Assembly (NCBI GenBank): GCA_963617485.1
Contig: CAVEPA010000011.1
Coordinates: 1 to 64,000, forward strand
DNA: 64,000 nucleotides
Direction of reading: 5' to 3'
From: UBA1757 sp963617485
GTDB lineage: Bacteria > Bacteroidota > Bacteroidia > Bacteroidales > UBA1402
The translations under genes and the position numbers were made by a program. The notes beneath the pieces were generated by a model. That model did no database searches. It was not told the origin of the DNA and saw only the letters and a list, made by a program, of their open reading frames with translations. Below are positions 35,503 to 44,828 of this stretch, piece after piece; within the stretch, counting starts at the first letter, position 1, and each line of letters starts with the position of its first letter.

Positions 35503-37470
35503 ATGGAAGAAAACAGCAACAATCACCCTTCCGGCAACCGGAAGCCCAAGTTCCGCTTCAGTATCTATTGGGTTTACGCCCTTATTTTGCTCGGTTTGTT
35601 CGGCACCAACCTGTTCGGCCCGAGAAACGGCGGCGTACACGAGATTTCCTGGAGCAAAATGGAAAGCTACATCAAGGAAAACAAGATTCAGGCCATCACC
35701 TGCTTCTCCAACAAGAATCTGGCCGAACTCAGCGTACGTGAAGCCTATCTGAAGGAATTCTTCGGAGACAAGGTGAACGTGAAGAACCCGCCTGTATTCT
35801 CGGTCAAGATTCCCTCGGCCGACGAGTTGAACCAATTTCTTGCCGAAGTGAAGAGCCAACAAGACTTGGACATTGAAGTAACCTACAAGGAGAGTTCCAA
35901 CACTTTTTTGCAGATACTCATCAATTTCGGGCCTTTCCTGCTGCTGATAGCCGTCTGGATTTATCTGATGCGGCGCATGTCGGCCGGCCCCGGCGGGGCC
36001 GGCTCGGGCGGTGTGTTCAACGTGGGCAAATCGCAGGCCCAACTTTTCGACAAGGGCACGACCAACCGCGTCACTTTCAAGGATGTGGCCGGTCTTAGCG
36101 AAGCCAAACAGGAAGTGGAGGAAATCGTTTCCTTCCTGAAAAACCCCTCGAAATACACCGAATTGGGCGGCAAGATTCCCAAGGGCGCGCTGCTGATTGG
36201 CCCTCCCGGCACCGGCAAGACTTTGCTGGCCAAAGCCGTAGCCGGCGAAGCCGATGTACCCTTCTTCTCCATGTCGGGTAGCGACTTTGTAGAAATGTTT
36301 GTCGGCGTAGGTGCCTCGCGTGTGCGCGACCTCTTCCGTCAAGCCAAGGAAAAGGCTCCTTGTATCGTTTTCATCGATGAAATTGATGCGGTTGGACGCG
36401 CACGCGGCAAGAATCCCAACATGGGTTCCAACGATGAAAGAGAGAATACGCTCAACCAGCTGCTGACCGAAATGGACGGTTTCGGAAGCAACAGCGGTGT
36501 CATCATTCTGGCTGCCACCAACCGCGCCGATATTCTGGACAAAGCCTTGATGCGTGCCGGCCGTTTCGACCGTCAAATCAGCGTCGACCTGCCCGACATC
36601 AACGAGCGCCAGGAGATTTTCGAAGTTCACCTGCGTCCGCTCAAGCTTCACGAGGAAGTTTCCAGCGAGTTTTTGGCCAAACAGACCCCAGGATTTTCCG
36701 GTGCCGACATCGCCAACGTCTGCAACGAAGCGGCGCTGATTGCTGCCCGCAAGAACAAGGCCTGCATCGAGAAACAAGATTTCATGGATGCCGTCGACCG
36801 TATTGTGGGTGGTCTGGAAAAGAAGAACAAGATTATGACCGTGAGCGAAAAGAAATCCATCGCCATACACGAAGCCGGTCATGCAACACTAAGCTGGATG
36901 CTGGAATATGCGCACCCGCTCATCAAGGTAACTATCGTGCCGCGCGGCAAGGCTTTAGGTGCTGCCTGGTACCTGCCCGAAGAACGCCAGCTCACCACCA
37001 AAGAGCAGATGCTCGACGAGATATGTTCGCTGCTGGGCGGTAGGGCCGCCGAAGAGCTTTTCCTCGGTACGGTCTGCACCGGTGCCTTGAACGACTTGGA
37101 AAGAGTATCCAAACAGGCTTACGCCATTGTCACCTATTACGGCATGAGCGACAAGCTGTCGAATTTGTCTTATTACGACTCCACGGGCAACAGCGAATTT
37201 GCTTTCCGCCAGCCTTACAGCGAAGAAACCGCCCAACTCATCGACAAAGAGGTAAAAGCCCTTATCGATGAGCAGTACGAGAGAGCCAAGCGCATCTTGC
37301 GCGAGCAGGCAGACGGCCATCGTCAGCTGGCCGATTTATTGGTAGAACGCGAGGTTATTTTTGCCGATGATTTGGAGAAGATTTTCGGCAAACGCACCTG
37401 GACTTCCCGCACCGAAGAGCTCTATCAAGAAAACAAGAAGCTCAACAGTAATCAACAGCAAAACGGATAA
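35503..37470 (+). CDS. ftsH: ATP-dependent zinc metalloprotease FtsH
   Basis: A 655-residue membrane protease that degrades misfolded membrane proteins and some regulators. Membrane segments lie at about 20-40 and 135-157, enclosing a periplasmic domain. The AAA domain has Walker A GPPGTGKT (233-240), FIDEIDAVGR and an SRH region (AATNRADILDKALMRAGRFD). The zinc site is HEAGH (456-460). The C terminus is hydrophilic and Gln/Asn-rich. It sits between rsfS and cdsA, with a 3-base gap to cdsA. Confidence 0.97.
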   Translation: MEENSNNHPSGNRKPKFRFSIYWVYALILLGLFGTNLFGPRNGGVHEISWSKMESYIKENKIQAITCFSNKNLAELSVREAYLKEFFGDKVNVKNPPVFSVKIPSADELNQFLAEVKSQQDLDIEVTYKESSNTFLQILINFGPFLLLIAVWIYLMRRMSAGPGGAGSGGVFNVGKSQAQLFDKGTTNRVTFKDVAGLSEAKQEVEEIVSFLKNPSKYTELGGKIPKGALLIGPPGTGKTLLAKAVAGEADVPFFSMSGSDFVEMFVGVGASRVRDLFRQAKEKAPCIVFIDEIDAVGRARGKNPNMGSNDERENTLNQLLTEMDGFGSNSGVIILAATNRADILDKALMRAGRFDRQISVDLPDINERQEIFEVHLRPLKLHEEVSSEFLAKQTPGFSGADIANVCNEAALIAARKNKACIEKQDFMDAVDRIVGGLEKKNKIMTVSEKKSIAIHEAGHATLSWMLEYAHPLIKVTIVPRGKALGAAWYLPEERQLTTKEQMLDEICSLLGGRAAEELFLGTVCTGALNDLERVSKQAYAIVTYYGMSDKLSNLSYYDSTGNSEFAFRQPYSEETAQLIDKEVKALIDEQYERAKRILREQADGHRQLADLLVEREVIFADDLEKIFGKRTWTSRTEELYQENKKLNSNQQQNG

Positions 37471-37473
37471 ATT

Positions 37474-38310
37474 ATGTTGCGCAGAATCATCAGCGGGACC
37501 ATTTATGTATTGGTAGTGGTGGGCGGCATTCTTGCGGGCTGCCTGCATCCTTGGGCCTATATCGCCGTTTTCGGCCTGATATGTTCCTTAAGCCTCTATG
37601 AATTCATCCGTCTGATGAACCAACATGACGCTTGCCATATCAGTTCATGGCTCAATATCACGGCCGGCATTGTGCTCTTCATTTCGGGCTATGCCTATTT
37701 TTCCGGACAATGCAATGCAGCGGCCTTCCTGCCTTGGTTGGTCTTTTTCTTGATATTCTGTATCAGGGACATCTATGTAAATCCCCAAGAGAACATGCAC
37801 AGCATCGCCTACAGTTTCTTTGCCCAAGTCTACATTTCCTTGCCGATGATGTTGCTGTCGGGCATTGCATTCCAGCAACAGGACGGTGCCAGGGTCTATT
37901 GTCCGGAGCTACTGCTGTCGCTGTACGCCTTTATCTGGATTTCAGACACCTTTGCCTATCTGATGGGTGTCAGTCTGGGGCGCATCTTCAAACATCCCTT
38001 TATGGCAAGGATTTCGCCCAAGAAGACCTGGGAAGGCTTTGTGGGCGGCGTAGTCTTTACCCTGCTGGCCGGTTATCTGACCTCTTTGCTGTTGCCCTCG
38101 CTGATGAATACTTGGCAATGGATGGGGCTGGCCTTGGTCATTGCGCTTAGCGGTGTCTACGGCGACTTGTTCGCATCGCTCATCAAACGCAGCACGGGCG
38201 TGAAGGACTTCGGCAAGATTATGCCCGGTCACGGCGGCATGCTCGACCGCATCGACAGTAGCCTGCTGGCCATCCCGGCCAGTGTCATCTACTGCTATTT
38301 CGTCCTGTAG
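37474..38310 (+). CDS. cdsA: Phosphatidate cytidylyltransferase
   Basis: A 278-residue integral membrane enzyme that makes CDP-diacylglycerol from phosphatidate and CTP, the branch point of phospholipid synthesis. About seven or eight hydrophobic segments are visible. The CdsA signature is intact near the C terminus: KDFGKIMPGHGGMLDRIDS, preceded by the SPKKTWEGFVGG stretch. Its start is 3 bases after the ftsH stop, so the genes are co-transcribed. Confidence 0.95.
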   Translation: MLRRIISGTIYVLVVVGGILAGCLHPWAYIAVFGLICSLSLYEFIRLMNQHDACHISSWLNITAGIVLFISGYAYFSGQCNAAAFLPWLVFFLIFCIRDIYVNPQENMHSIAYSFFAQVYISLPMMLLSGIAFQQQDGARVYCPELLLSLYAFIWISDTFAYLMGVSLGRIFKHPFMARISPKKTWEGFVGGVVFTLLAGYLTSLLLPSLMNTWQWMGLALVIALSGVYGDLFASLIKRSTGVKDFGKIMPGHGGMLDRIDSSLLAIPASVIYCYFVL

Positions 38311-38344
38311 ACCGCACTTCTTAACTTTTTTATACAATTTTCGT

Positions 38345-38372
38345 CTGAGGCATTAAACCATTAGTGCCTCAG
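38345..38372 (+). repeat. Perfect inverted repeat before the ECF sigma gene
   Basis: CTGAGGCA at 38345-38352 pairs with TGCCTCAG at 38365-38372 around a 12-base loop. It lies 34 bases after cdsA and 29 bases before the sigma gene. No U-run follows on either strand, so it is a poor intrinsic terminator. It could be an operator or an mRNA structure. Confidence 0.55.
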
Positions 38373-38401
38373 CTTGTCTAAACTCTGGATTTTGAAAGAA
38401 A

Positions 38402-38956
38402 ATGGACGCACTTACCGATAAAAGAATCACTGAAATGCTGCGCAAACCTGACAACAGGCGTCAGGCATTCAGCATGCTGGTGAAAGAAATGTCGGAAGAG
38501 TTGTATTGGCAAATCCGAAGAATCGTTCTCTCGCACGACTGCGCCAACGATGCCTTGCAGAACACCTTTCTGAAGGTTTGGGAGCATCTCGACCAGTTCA
38601 AAGGCGATTCAAAGTTATCCACTTGGATGTACCGCATCGCCATCAACGAGAGTTTCAGTTTGCTGAATAAAGAACGCATGGCTTCGCTCAGCAGCTTGGA
38701 CGATTTGGAAGACACATGCCTACAGCATTTGCGCAGCGACCCCTATTTCGACGGTGACGAGGTGGAATGTCAACTGCAAGCAGCCATCTTGAGCCTGCCC
38801 GACAAACAGCGGCTGGTCTTTCAAATGAAATATTATCAAGAGAAGTCTTACGAAGAAATATCCGAAATTACAGGCACTTCGGTGGGGGCTCTGAAAGCTT
38901 CCTATCATCACGCGGTGAAAAAAATCGAAGCCTATATGACGGCCAACAGTATATAA
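38402..38956 (+). CDS. ECF-family RNA polymerase sigma factor
   Basis: A 184-residue group-4 sigma factor. Region 2 spans about 25-85 (CANDALQNTFLKVWEHLDQF, KLSTWMYRIAINESF) and region 4 about 125-175 (LPDKQRLVFQMKYYQEKSYEEI, then GTSVGALKASYHHAVKKIE). Its stop lies 1 base before a gene for a small single-pass membrane protein, and a secreted protein gene follows. That order fits a sigma factor held by a membrane anti-sigma protein in a cell-envelope stress circuit. It is not of the FecI type beside a TonB receptor. Confidence 0.93.
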   Translation: MDALTDKRITEMLRKPDNRRQAFSMLVKEMSEELYWQIRRIVLSHDCANDALQNTFLKVWEHLDQFKGDSKLSTWMYRIAINESFSLLNKERMASLSSLDDLEDTCLQHLRSDPYFDGDEVECQLQAAILSLPDKQRLVFQMKYYQEKSYEEISEITGTSVGALKASYHHAVKKIEAYMTANSI

Positions 38957-38957
38957 A

Positions 38958-39350
38958 ATGAAAAACTACCAATTGCCCGAAGACGCGCACAAAGATGCCT
39001 TCAAATTGCCCGAGAACTACTTCCAGGAGTTCCAGCAGCAGATAGAAGAGAAAGTCGACAGTATGGAAGCTGCCAAGAAACAGCAAGCTGAGGTGATTCC
39101 TATGTGGACCAAAATCAGACCCTACCTATATCTGGCAGCCATGTTCGTGATACTTTTTGTCGGAATCCGAGGCTTTCTGTATGTAACAGACGATAAAGCC
39201 CCCGGCATCGCCCAAGAATTGCTTGAACAGCCCGACAACTTCCCTCTCGAGAGCGAATACAGCGCCGAAGAATACCTGATGGGGTCTGTCAGTGCCTCTA
39301 CCATGCTGTATTACCTTTACGAAGATGCTATTACTGAACCCAATAAATAA
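38958..39350 (+). CDS. Single-pass membrane protein, probable anti-sigma factor
   Basis: A 130-residue protein with a hydrophilic N-terminal half (about 1-52) that should face the cytoplasm, one membrane helix (about 53-76; YLYLAAMFVILFVGIRGFLY) and a short acidic outer tail. No Pfam-type anti-sigma domain is recognised by eye and there is no zinc-binding HxxxCxxC motif. The role is inferred from its place one base after the ECF sigma stop and its topology. Confidence 0.7.
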   Translation: MKNYQLPEDAHKDAFKLPENYFQEFQQQIEEKVDSMEAAKKQQAEVIPMWTKIRPYLYLAAMFVILFVGIRGFLYVTDDKAPGIAQELLEQPDNFPLESEYSAEEYLMGSVSASTMLYYLYEDAITEPNK

Positions 39351-39357
39351 ACGTCCT

Positions 39358-39978
39358 ATGAAAAAATTTCTCGTTTTCTTTCTCAGTTTGTGCCTGAGTT
39401 GTGGTTTTGCCTCGGCACAAGATAAGCAAGACAATCAAAAAGACCAGAAGGCCCGCGAGGAGCGTAAACAGGCATTTGCCGAAATGAAACTCCGCCTGAT
39501 GGCCTACTACACCGCCGAAGTGGGCATGACCGGCGAAGAAGCCGAAGCTTTCTGGCCCATTTACGACAAGTTCCAGAAACAGCGCTGGGTGCTTAACCAC
39601 GAACGTCACAAACTCATGCGCAACCACCGCGAAACCAAGCACAACGATGGCAAGGCAACCAAAAAGGGAAACAAGAAACAGGAGAGCATCAATTACGAAG
39701 AGGCCAATGCCAAACTCCTGCAACTCAAGCATCAGGAAGCCGACCTTATGGACGAATTCCACAAAGAAATGAGTACCGTGCTGTCGCCCGAAAAGATGTA
39801 TATGTTCTACTGCGCCGAAGAGGAATTCACCCGCCAGATGACCATGCGTATCGACAACAACCGTCAAGGCAACCGCAAGGGCGGTGACAACCAAGGTCCT
39901 CGTCAAGACCAAGGCAGACCGCAAGGCGGCCCACAGGGTGGTCCTCAAGACGGTCCTCAGGGCGAACCCCAAGACTAA
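39358..39978 (+). CDS. Periplasmic Spy/CpxP-like protein with Gly/Gln/Pro tail
   Basis: The ATG at 39358 begins a clear signal peptide (KKFLVFFLSLCLSCGFASAQ); the longer frame upstream has none. The mature part (about 22-170) is helical and highly charged, with MTGEEAEAFWPIYDKF and LSPEKMYMFYCAEEEF stretches resembling the Spy/CpxP or heavy-metal sensor fold (LTxxQ-like). The last 35 residues are low-complexity PQGGPQ-type repeats. As third gene of the ECF trio it may act as the periplasmic sensor or as an output chaperone. Both readings are inference. Confidence 0.7.
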   Translation: MKKFLVFFLSLCLSCGFASAQDKQDNQKDQKAREERKQAFAEMKLRLMAYYTAEVGMTGEEAEAFWPIYDKFQKQRWVLNHERHKLMRNHRETKHNDGKATKKGNKKQESINYEEANAKLLQLKHQEADLMDEFHKEMSTVLSPEKMYMFYCAEEEFTRQMTMRIDNNRQGNRKGGDNQGPRQDQGRPQGGPQGGPQDGPQGEPQD

Positions 39979-39986
39979 AGCTGTCC

Positions 39987-42900
39987 TTATTGGACATCCA
40001 AGCTTTCTATAGCGAAACCGTGCATGGAAGGCGCTGACAAAACCACTTTATAATCTCCCGCGTTGATGTAGGAGCCGGTGGTGGTACTCAGCGCCTTCCA
40101 TCCTCTTTGATTGGGGCCGAAAGTAAGCACTGCATCCTTGAGCAGTCGGCCGTCACTGGCCAGCAGACGCAGGCGGATATGCAAGTCTTGGTCGGAGAGA
40201 TTGCGGTAATTGATGCGCAAGGCATAGAGTTGGGCCAGACCGACACTGAAACTGAACACCACGGCATCGCGGTCGCCATCGCAGAGATACGCGGCAGCAC
40301 CACCCTCTTGCAGGGCCAGCGTATCGGCAAAATAGCAGCAGTCTTTCTTACGCTGTATTTCCTTAGCGAATGCTCCCGTAACCTGAGCCTTGTCGATGGT
40401 ATAGCTGAGTTTGGTTCGGGGATTCTTGTCCTCGGGCAAAAGATTGGTTGGCATACGCGCTATGCGGTCTTCGTCGGCGGCTTGCCACGACCAATTGTCC
40501 GGGCGATAGTCTTGTACATACGTCCCGCTGCGGAAGGCCTTGGCTTGGGCACGCGAGCGGGTGGCAATGGCAATGGCCGATATCAGCGCCTGACCGCTGC
40601 GCACCTCGGGAAAATCTATCAGCAAACTACCGCCGGTAACATCCACTTCCACCACTTTTTTCAGTGCGGCGTCGTGACCGGCCTCAGCCCAGATATCCAA
40701 ATCGTCTATCAGCGTAAGGCCGTTGAAAGCCACATCGAACAGGCGCTGTCCTTGCAGTTTTTTAGCGCCGCCCGTACCATGCCAGGGTTCGATGAAATAT
40801 AATTCCACTCGATAACGCCCATCGGGCAAGGCAAAGCGATACTGCAAACGATGACGTCCATAACGGAAGTGCTGGAACAAGGAGGCATCGCGTGTACCGT
40901 AGACGGGGTCTGAGGATACCCGTTGCGAAGCTTGATAAGGATTCATGTCGGCAAATTGTCCGGCCCAAGAGCTGCTGAAGAGCAGATTGTCCTGTCGCCA
41001 CAAAGAGCCGTAGGAATCCACATAGTCGTCGCCACCACAGTTGACTCGGTAGAGGTAGTGCCAACGCTTGGCGGGCTTCAGCAAGTGGCGGTCGTAGCTT
41101 TCGGGGCGCACGTTAGAGCCGGTCAGCACGCGGCCCGGCAGCTTGTCGCTGCCGGGCGCTGCGGGCAGATGCCGGTAAAGCACCAGGTCTTCGGCCACAA
41201 GCTTGCCGTCCTGATAGGCCTGGGCCAGCAAGGTATTGTATCGTAGATGTACCTGCGGAAGCATCAGATGCCGGCCCTTGTCGCGCGGATTGATAGCGGT
41301 ACCCAGATAGCATTTGGCAAAGGCATCGTTATACAGTCGTACCGAATCGCAATTGCTGAACAAGTGCAAATCTACGCTTTCTTTGGTTTCGCTGAAACGC
41401 TCCGGCCAGGTATGCGACACAATGTAAACCATAGGGTCGTCCTTGGCAGAAACATAATGCGAACGGTACATATAGTAGACATCGAGGGGTTCTTCCCAAG
41501 GCGACACCAAGCCTTTGTAATTGACCGGCCCTACCCTGTCGATAACGCGCCAAGCATCATCGGGTTGGCGACGGCCGGGATTGTCATGACTGGTGAAGCA
41601 CCATTGGAATTGTCCACAGACACTGTCCTTGGCTTGTTCGGCAAGACCAACCTTCATTTCCATCAAGGAACAGAAACGTTCCTCGGTATAAGGGCCGTTT
41701 TGTTTGAAACTGAAATCTTCTTCGTGCAGGTCAAGTGTGCGCCAAGCACCATATTCGCCGTTGAGCAACTGCGAAGGCATAGCCAGTTCCTGGTTGTATT
41801 TTTCGGGATTGCCGCTATAAGTGCCGCTCCAATTCTGAATGACGTTCCAGTCGGTACCCGTTCCGCCGTTGCAAGTGGTGATGGCACGCATATCGATGGC
41901 AGTCGGGTCCATTTCACGGATGATATCACAACATTCACGGGCAAAATCGGTGGGCAAAACGCTCTCGTTCTGCAAGCCCCAAAGCACCACCGATGGGCTG
42001 TTGCGGCGTTCCTTGACCCATTGGCGCAGCTGCTGTTTGAAATGCTCGCGGAATTCGGGCGTATCGTACCAGATATGGGCCGAGAATTGCGTCCAGAAAA
42101 GCACGCCATAGCGATCCCAATAGTTTTGGTAGGCCAAATTATGCGGCTGATGCGCATCGCGGAAAGCATTGAAACCGGCATTCAATATCTGTTGCACACG
42201 GGCGCGAATCTGCTCTTCACTGAAGGCATGGCTCTGCCCCAGCAGATGTTCGTATTCACAGACTCCGTTCAGAAAAACGGGCTCTCCATTCAGATAAAAA
42301 CGGCCGTCATCGGCAGAGGAATGACGTTTCACCGGCCAAGATATGCTTCTGACACCGAAAGAAGTCTGCACCGTATCGCAAGGTCCCGAGGGTTGCTCCA
42401 GGCGCGTCACCAGGCTGTAGAGTGCAGGGTGCTTGTCGCTCCAGCGTTCTGCATCGGGCAGATAAAGCGAATCGCCAATGTAGACGGTAGCGCCGGCCGG
42501 CAGCGCAACGTTGACGGGCGCGAAGGCCTGCTCCACGCGCTGGCCCTGAGGATTGTAGAGTTCCTGCACCAGCCGCACGCTGCGGGTTTGCGCTGCATAG
42601 TTCTTCAGTTCCACCCGATAGAAAATGCTGTCGGCCGTCCGGTTGTTCCATACATGCACGCCAAAAGGCTCAATGCGGAGCATGGGCGTAGTTTCCAACA
42701 CTACCGGACGGAAAATGCCAAAAGGCTGCGAACCTTCGCTGAAACCCCATTCCGATGAGCAACCGCCGCACACACTGGGCATGTCGGTAATCATATCGGG
42801 GTGTTCGACAGTGACTTCCAGCAGGTTGTCCTTAGCTTGGAGCGCTTGCGTCACCTCAAGGGTAAAGCTGACACGCCCGCCGATATGACGGCCCAAATCG

Positions 42901-43241
42901 TGTCCGTTCAGGCGCACGCGGGCATAGGTTCCAACGCCCTCGAAGCGTAGAAATGAAGCCTGATTGGAGGGCCAGGCCTTTGGTAAATCGAAGCGAGTCC
43001 GATATTCGGCCGTACCGTGCAAGTTGCCATGAGTCAGTTGTCTATAGCCGTAATAGTCGTCCCAATTGTGAGGCAGGCGAAGCTTGAGGGTGTCTGTCAG
43101 GCTAGCCGCTGCATCGCTGGCTTTCGTCAAATAGGAAGTCCAGACAAGACCGTCGAGTTGCATGCTTGCCCGTTGCGAAAACACTGTCTGGCTCAGGCAT
43201 ACTGCCAGAGCCAGACAAGCTATAGACCGAAGTTTCATCAA
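39987..43241 (-). CDS. Secreted GH2 glycoside hydrolase with malectin-like domain
   Basis: A 1084-residue secreted enzyme (signal peptide about 1-22, no lipobox Cys at its end). GH2 sugar-binding (about 50-190), Ig-like (190-300) and TIM-barrel (300-560) domains precede a malectin-like domain (about 745-900; VDSYGSLWRQDNLLFSS) and a C-terminal beta domain. The acid/base is E426 (WGLQNES), and E496 (LLNGEYGAWR) is the likely nucleophile. GH2 covers beta-galactosidase, beta-mannosidase and beta-glucuronidase; beta-galactosidase is favoured from the alpha-xylosidase neighbour. It is last in the GH31-symporter-GH2 operon and convergent with the ECF trio. Confidence 0.87.
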   Translation of the reverse strand: MMKLRSIACLALAVCLSQTVFSQRASMQLDGLVWTSYLTKASDAAASLTDTLKLRLPHNWDDYYGYRQLTHGNLHGTAEYRTRFDLPKAWPSNQASFLRFEGVGTYARVRLNGHDLGRHIGGRVSFTLEVTQALQAKDNLLEVTVEHPDMITDMPSVCGGCSSEWGFSEGSQPFGIFRPVVLETTPMLRIEPFGVHVWNNRTADSIFYRVELKNYAAQTRSVRLVQELYNPQGQRVEQAFAPVNVALPAGATVYIGDSLYLPDAERWSDKHPALYSLVTRLEQPSGPCDTVQTSFGVRSISWPVKRHSSADDGRFYLNGEPVFLNGVCEYEHLLGQSHAFSEEQIRARVQQILNAGFNAFRDAHQPHNLAYQNYWDRYGVLFWTQFSAHIWYDTPEFREHFKQQLRQWVKERRNSPSVVLWGLQNESVLPTDFARECCDIIREMDPTAIDMRAITTCNGGTGTDWNVIQNWSGTYSGNPEKYNQELAMPSQLLNGEYGAWRTLDLHEEDFSFKQNGPYTEERFCSLMEMKVGLAEQAKDSVCGQFQWCFTSHDNPGRRQPDDAWRVIDRVGPVNYKGLVSPWEEPLDVYYMYRSHYVSAKDDPMVYIVSHTWPERFSETKESVDLHLFSNCDSVRLYNDAFAKCYLGTAINPRDKGRHLMLPQVHLRYNTLLAQAYQDGKLVAEDLVLYRHLPAAPGSDKLPGRVLTGSNVRPESYDRHLLKPAKRWHYLYRVNCGGDDYVDSYGSLWRQDNLLFSSSWAGQFADMNPYQASQRVSSDPVYGTRDASLFQHFRYGRHRLQYRFALPDGRYRVELYFIEPWHGTGGAKKLQGQRLFDVAFNGLTLIDDLDIWAEAGHDAALKKVVEVDVTGGSLLIDFPEVRSGQALISAIAIATRSRAQAKAFRSGTYVQDYRPDNWSWQAADEDRIARMPTNLLPEDKNPRTKLSYTIDKAQVTGAFAKEIQRKKDCCYFADTLALQEGGAAAYLCDGDRDAVVFSFSVGLAQLYALRINYRNLSDQDLHIRLRLLASDGRLLKDAVLTFGPNQRGWKALSTTTGSYINAGDYKVVLSAPSMHGFAIESLDVQ

Positions 43242-43251
43242 AAATCAGTTA

Positions 43252-44817
43252 TCAGTTAAAGAATACATAGACAGCCACCATCACAACCACCAGCAAGGCC
43301 CAAGCGATTTTCAAGCCGGGTGTTACCTTGATAGCCTTGGGCTGCAGGTCTTCGGCAGGAACAACGGAAGCATCCACCTTCTCGCCGGCCGTCTGGCAGC
43401 AGGACGAATAAATCCAGATAAACAGGCAGAGCAGCACGAAGATAATGGCCGACAAATAGAGATAATGCATCTGCGGGAACAGCAGGCCGCAATAATACAA
43501 GATACCCAAACCGATACTGAGTACCGTTCCTGCCGTCAGGACAATATTGACAGCTTTGGCCGAAGTCTTCTTCCACAGGGCGGCAAAGAGGAAGGCCGCC
43601 GACATAGGCGGTGCGATAAAGCCCAATACCGACTGGAAGATATTGAAGAAGCTGAGTCCTTGGATAAAGGTAATGGCGATAGCCAGGAAAATGGATACCA
43701 CGGCACCGACAGCCACCACCCAGCGGCCAATGCTCAAGATTTCCTTCTCAGAAGCATTGGGACGGAATTTCTTGAGATAAATATCCATCGTAAAGACCGT
43801 ACTGAGCGAGTTCAGTGCCGAGCCAATGGTGGATACCAGTGCGGCCACCATCACCACAATAACCAGACCCATCAGACCCGAGGGCAGCACATGGCTGGCC
43901 AATTGCAGGTAAGAATCGGTGGAGTTCTGCAAATCGGGCAGGATGACAAAGCACAGAATGCCGGGGAAGATAAACAAAGGCACATCGAGCAGTTTCAGCC
44001 AAGCGCAGAAATTGGCACCCTTCTGGCCCTCTTTCAAGTCTTTGGCACCCAGCACCGACTGCACCATCGACTGGTCGGTACACCAGAACCACACACCCAT
44101 GATGGGATAACCAAGAATAATGGCCAACCATGGGAAGTCCTTGTCGCTGAGCGGACGGAAGAGGTTCCAATAATCGGCAGGAGTCTTTTCGATAACGGTC
44201 TGCAGACCACCGGCCTTATCAATTCCCAAAACCACCAACAGCACAGAAACGCCTATCAGCAGCAACATCTGAAACACATTGGTATAAGCGATAGCCTTCA
44301 AGCCGCCAGCAATGGCAAAAGCGGCAGAAACCACCACCAGTATGGTAATGCAAGCCCACAGCGACATATCGAGAATCTGAGCCATGAACACGCCGCCACA
44401 GAACAAGGTCAATGCCAACCACGAAATCAGCACCGTAGCTATGGTGTACCAAGCGATGTAGTTGCGTGTGGTCTGTCCGAAACGCTTGCCCATATATTCG
44501 GGCAAGGTACTCACATTGGCACCCAGATAGCGCGGTGCAAACACGAATGCCAACAAGAGAATAAAGGGAAAAGCGTACCACGAGAAGTTACCGGCTGCGA
44601 TACCGCCCTCGAATCCGCTGCTGGCATTGGCCACCAACATCGAAGGGCCGACATTGGTACCCCACATGGTAAGGCCGATGGCGAACCAGCCCAAAGACTT
44701 GTTGGCCAAAAACAGATTGCTTTTCTTGCCCGAGCTCGCCCAGACACCGATGGCTATCAAAGCCACGATATACACGACAAAGACAATAATGTCTGCCGTA
44801 GAAAGTTGGATAGTCAT
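43252..44817 (-). CDS. Sodium:solute symporter, SLC5/SGLT family
   Basis: An inner-membrane symporter of about 521 residues with 13-14 hydrophobic segments. The family stretch is NKSLGWFAIGLTMWGTNVGPS near the start, and MVAALVSTIGSALNSLSTVF carries the Ser/Thr residues of the Na2 site. GYPIMGVWFWCTDQSMVQ is typical of sugar-type SGLT members. It lies between a GH31 and a GH2 gene, so it probably imports the released mono- or disaccharide with Na+. The ATG at 44817 is preferred to an upstream TTG that would overlap the GH31 stop. Confidence 0.93.
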   Translation of the reverse strand: MTIQLSTADIIVFVVYIVALIAIGVWASSGKKSNLFLANKSLGWFAIGLTMWGTNVGPSMLVANASSGFEGGIAAGNFSWYAFPFILLLAFVFAPRYLGANVSTLPEYMGKRFGQTTRNYIAWYTIATVLISWLALTLFCGGVFMAQILDMSLWACITILVVVSAAFAIAGGLKAIAYTNVFQMLLLIGVSVLLVVLGIDKAGGLQTVIEKTPADYWNLFRPLSDKDFPWLAIILGYPIMGVWFWCTDQSMVQSVLGAKDLKEGQKGANFCAWLKLLDVPLFIFPGILCFVILPDLQNSTDSYLQLASHVLPSGLMGLVIVVMVAALVSTIGSALNSLSTVFTMDIYLKKFRPNASEKEILSIGRWVVAVGAVVSIFLAIAITFIQGLSFFNIFQSVLGFIAPPMSAAFLFAALWKKTSAKAVNIVLTAGTVLSIGLGILYYCGLLFPQMHYLYLSAIIFVLLCLFIWIYSSCCQTAGEKVDASVVPAEDLQPKAIKVTPGLKIAWALLVVVMVAVYVFFN

Positions 44818-44828
44818 AATTGTATTTA

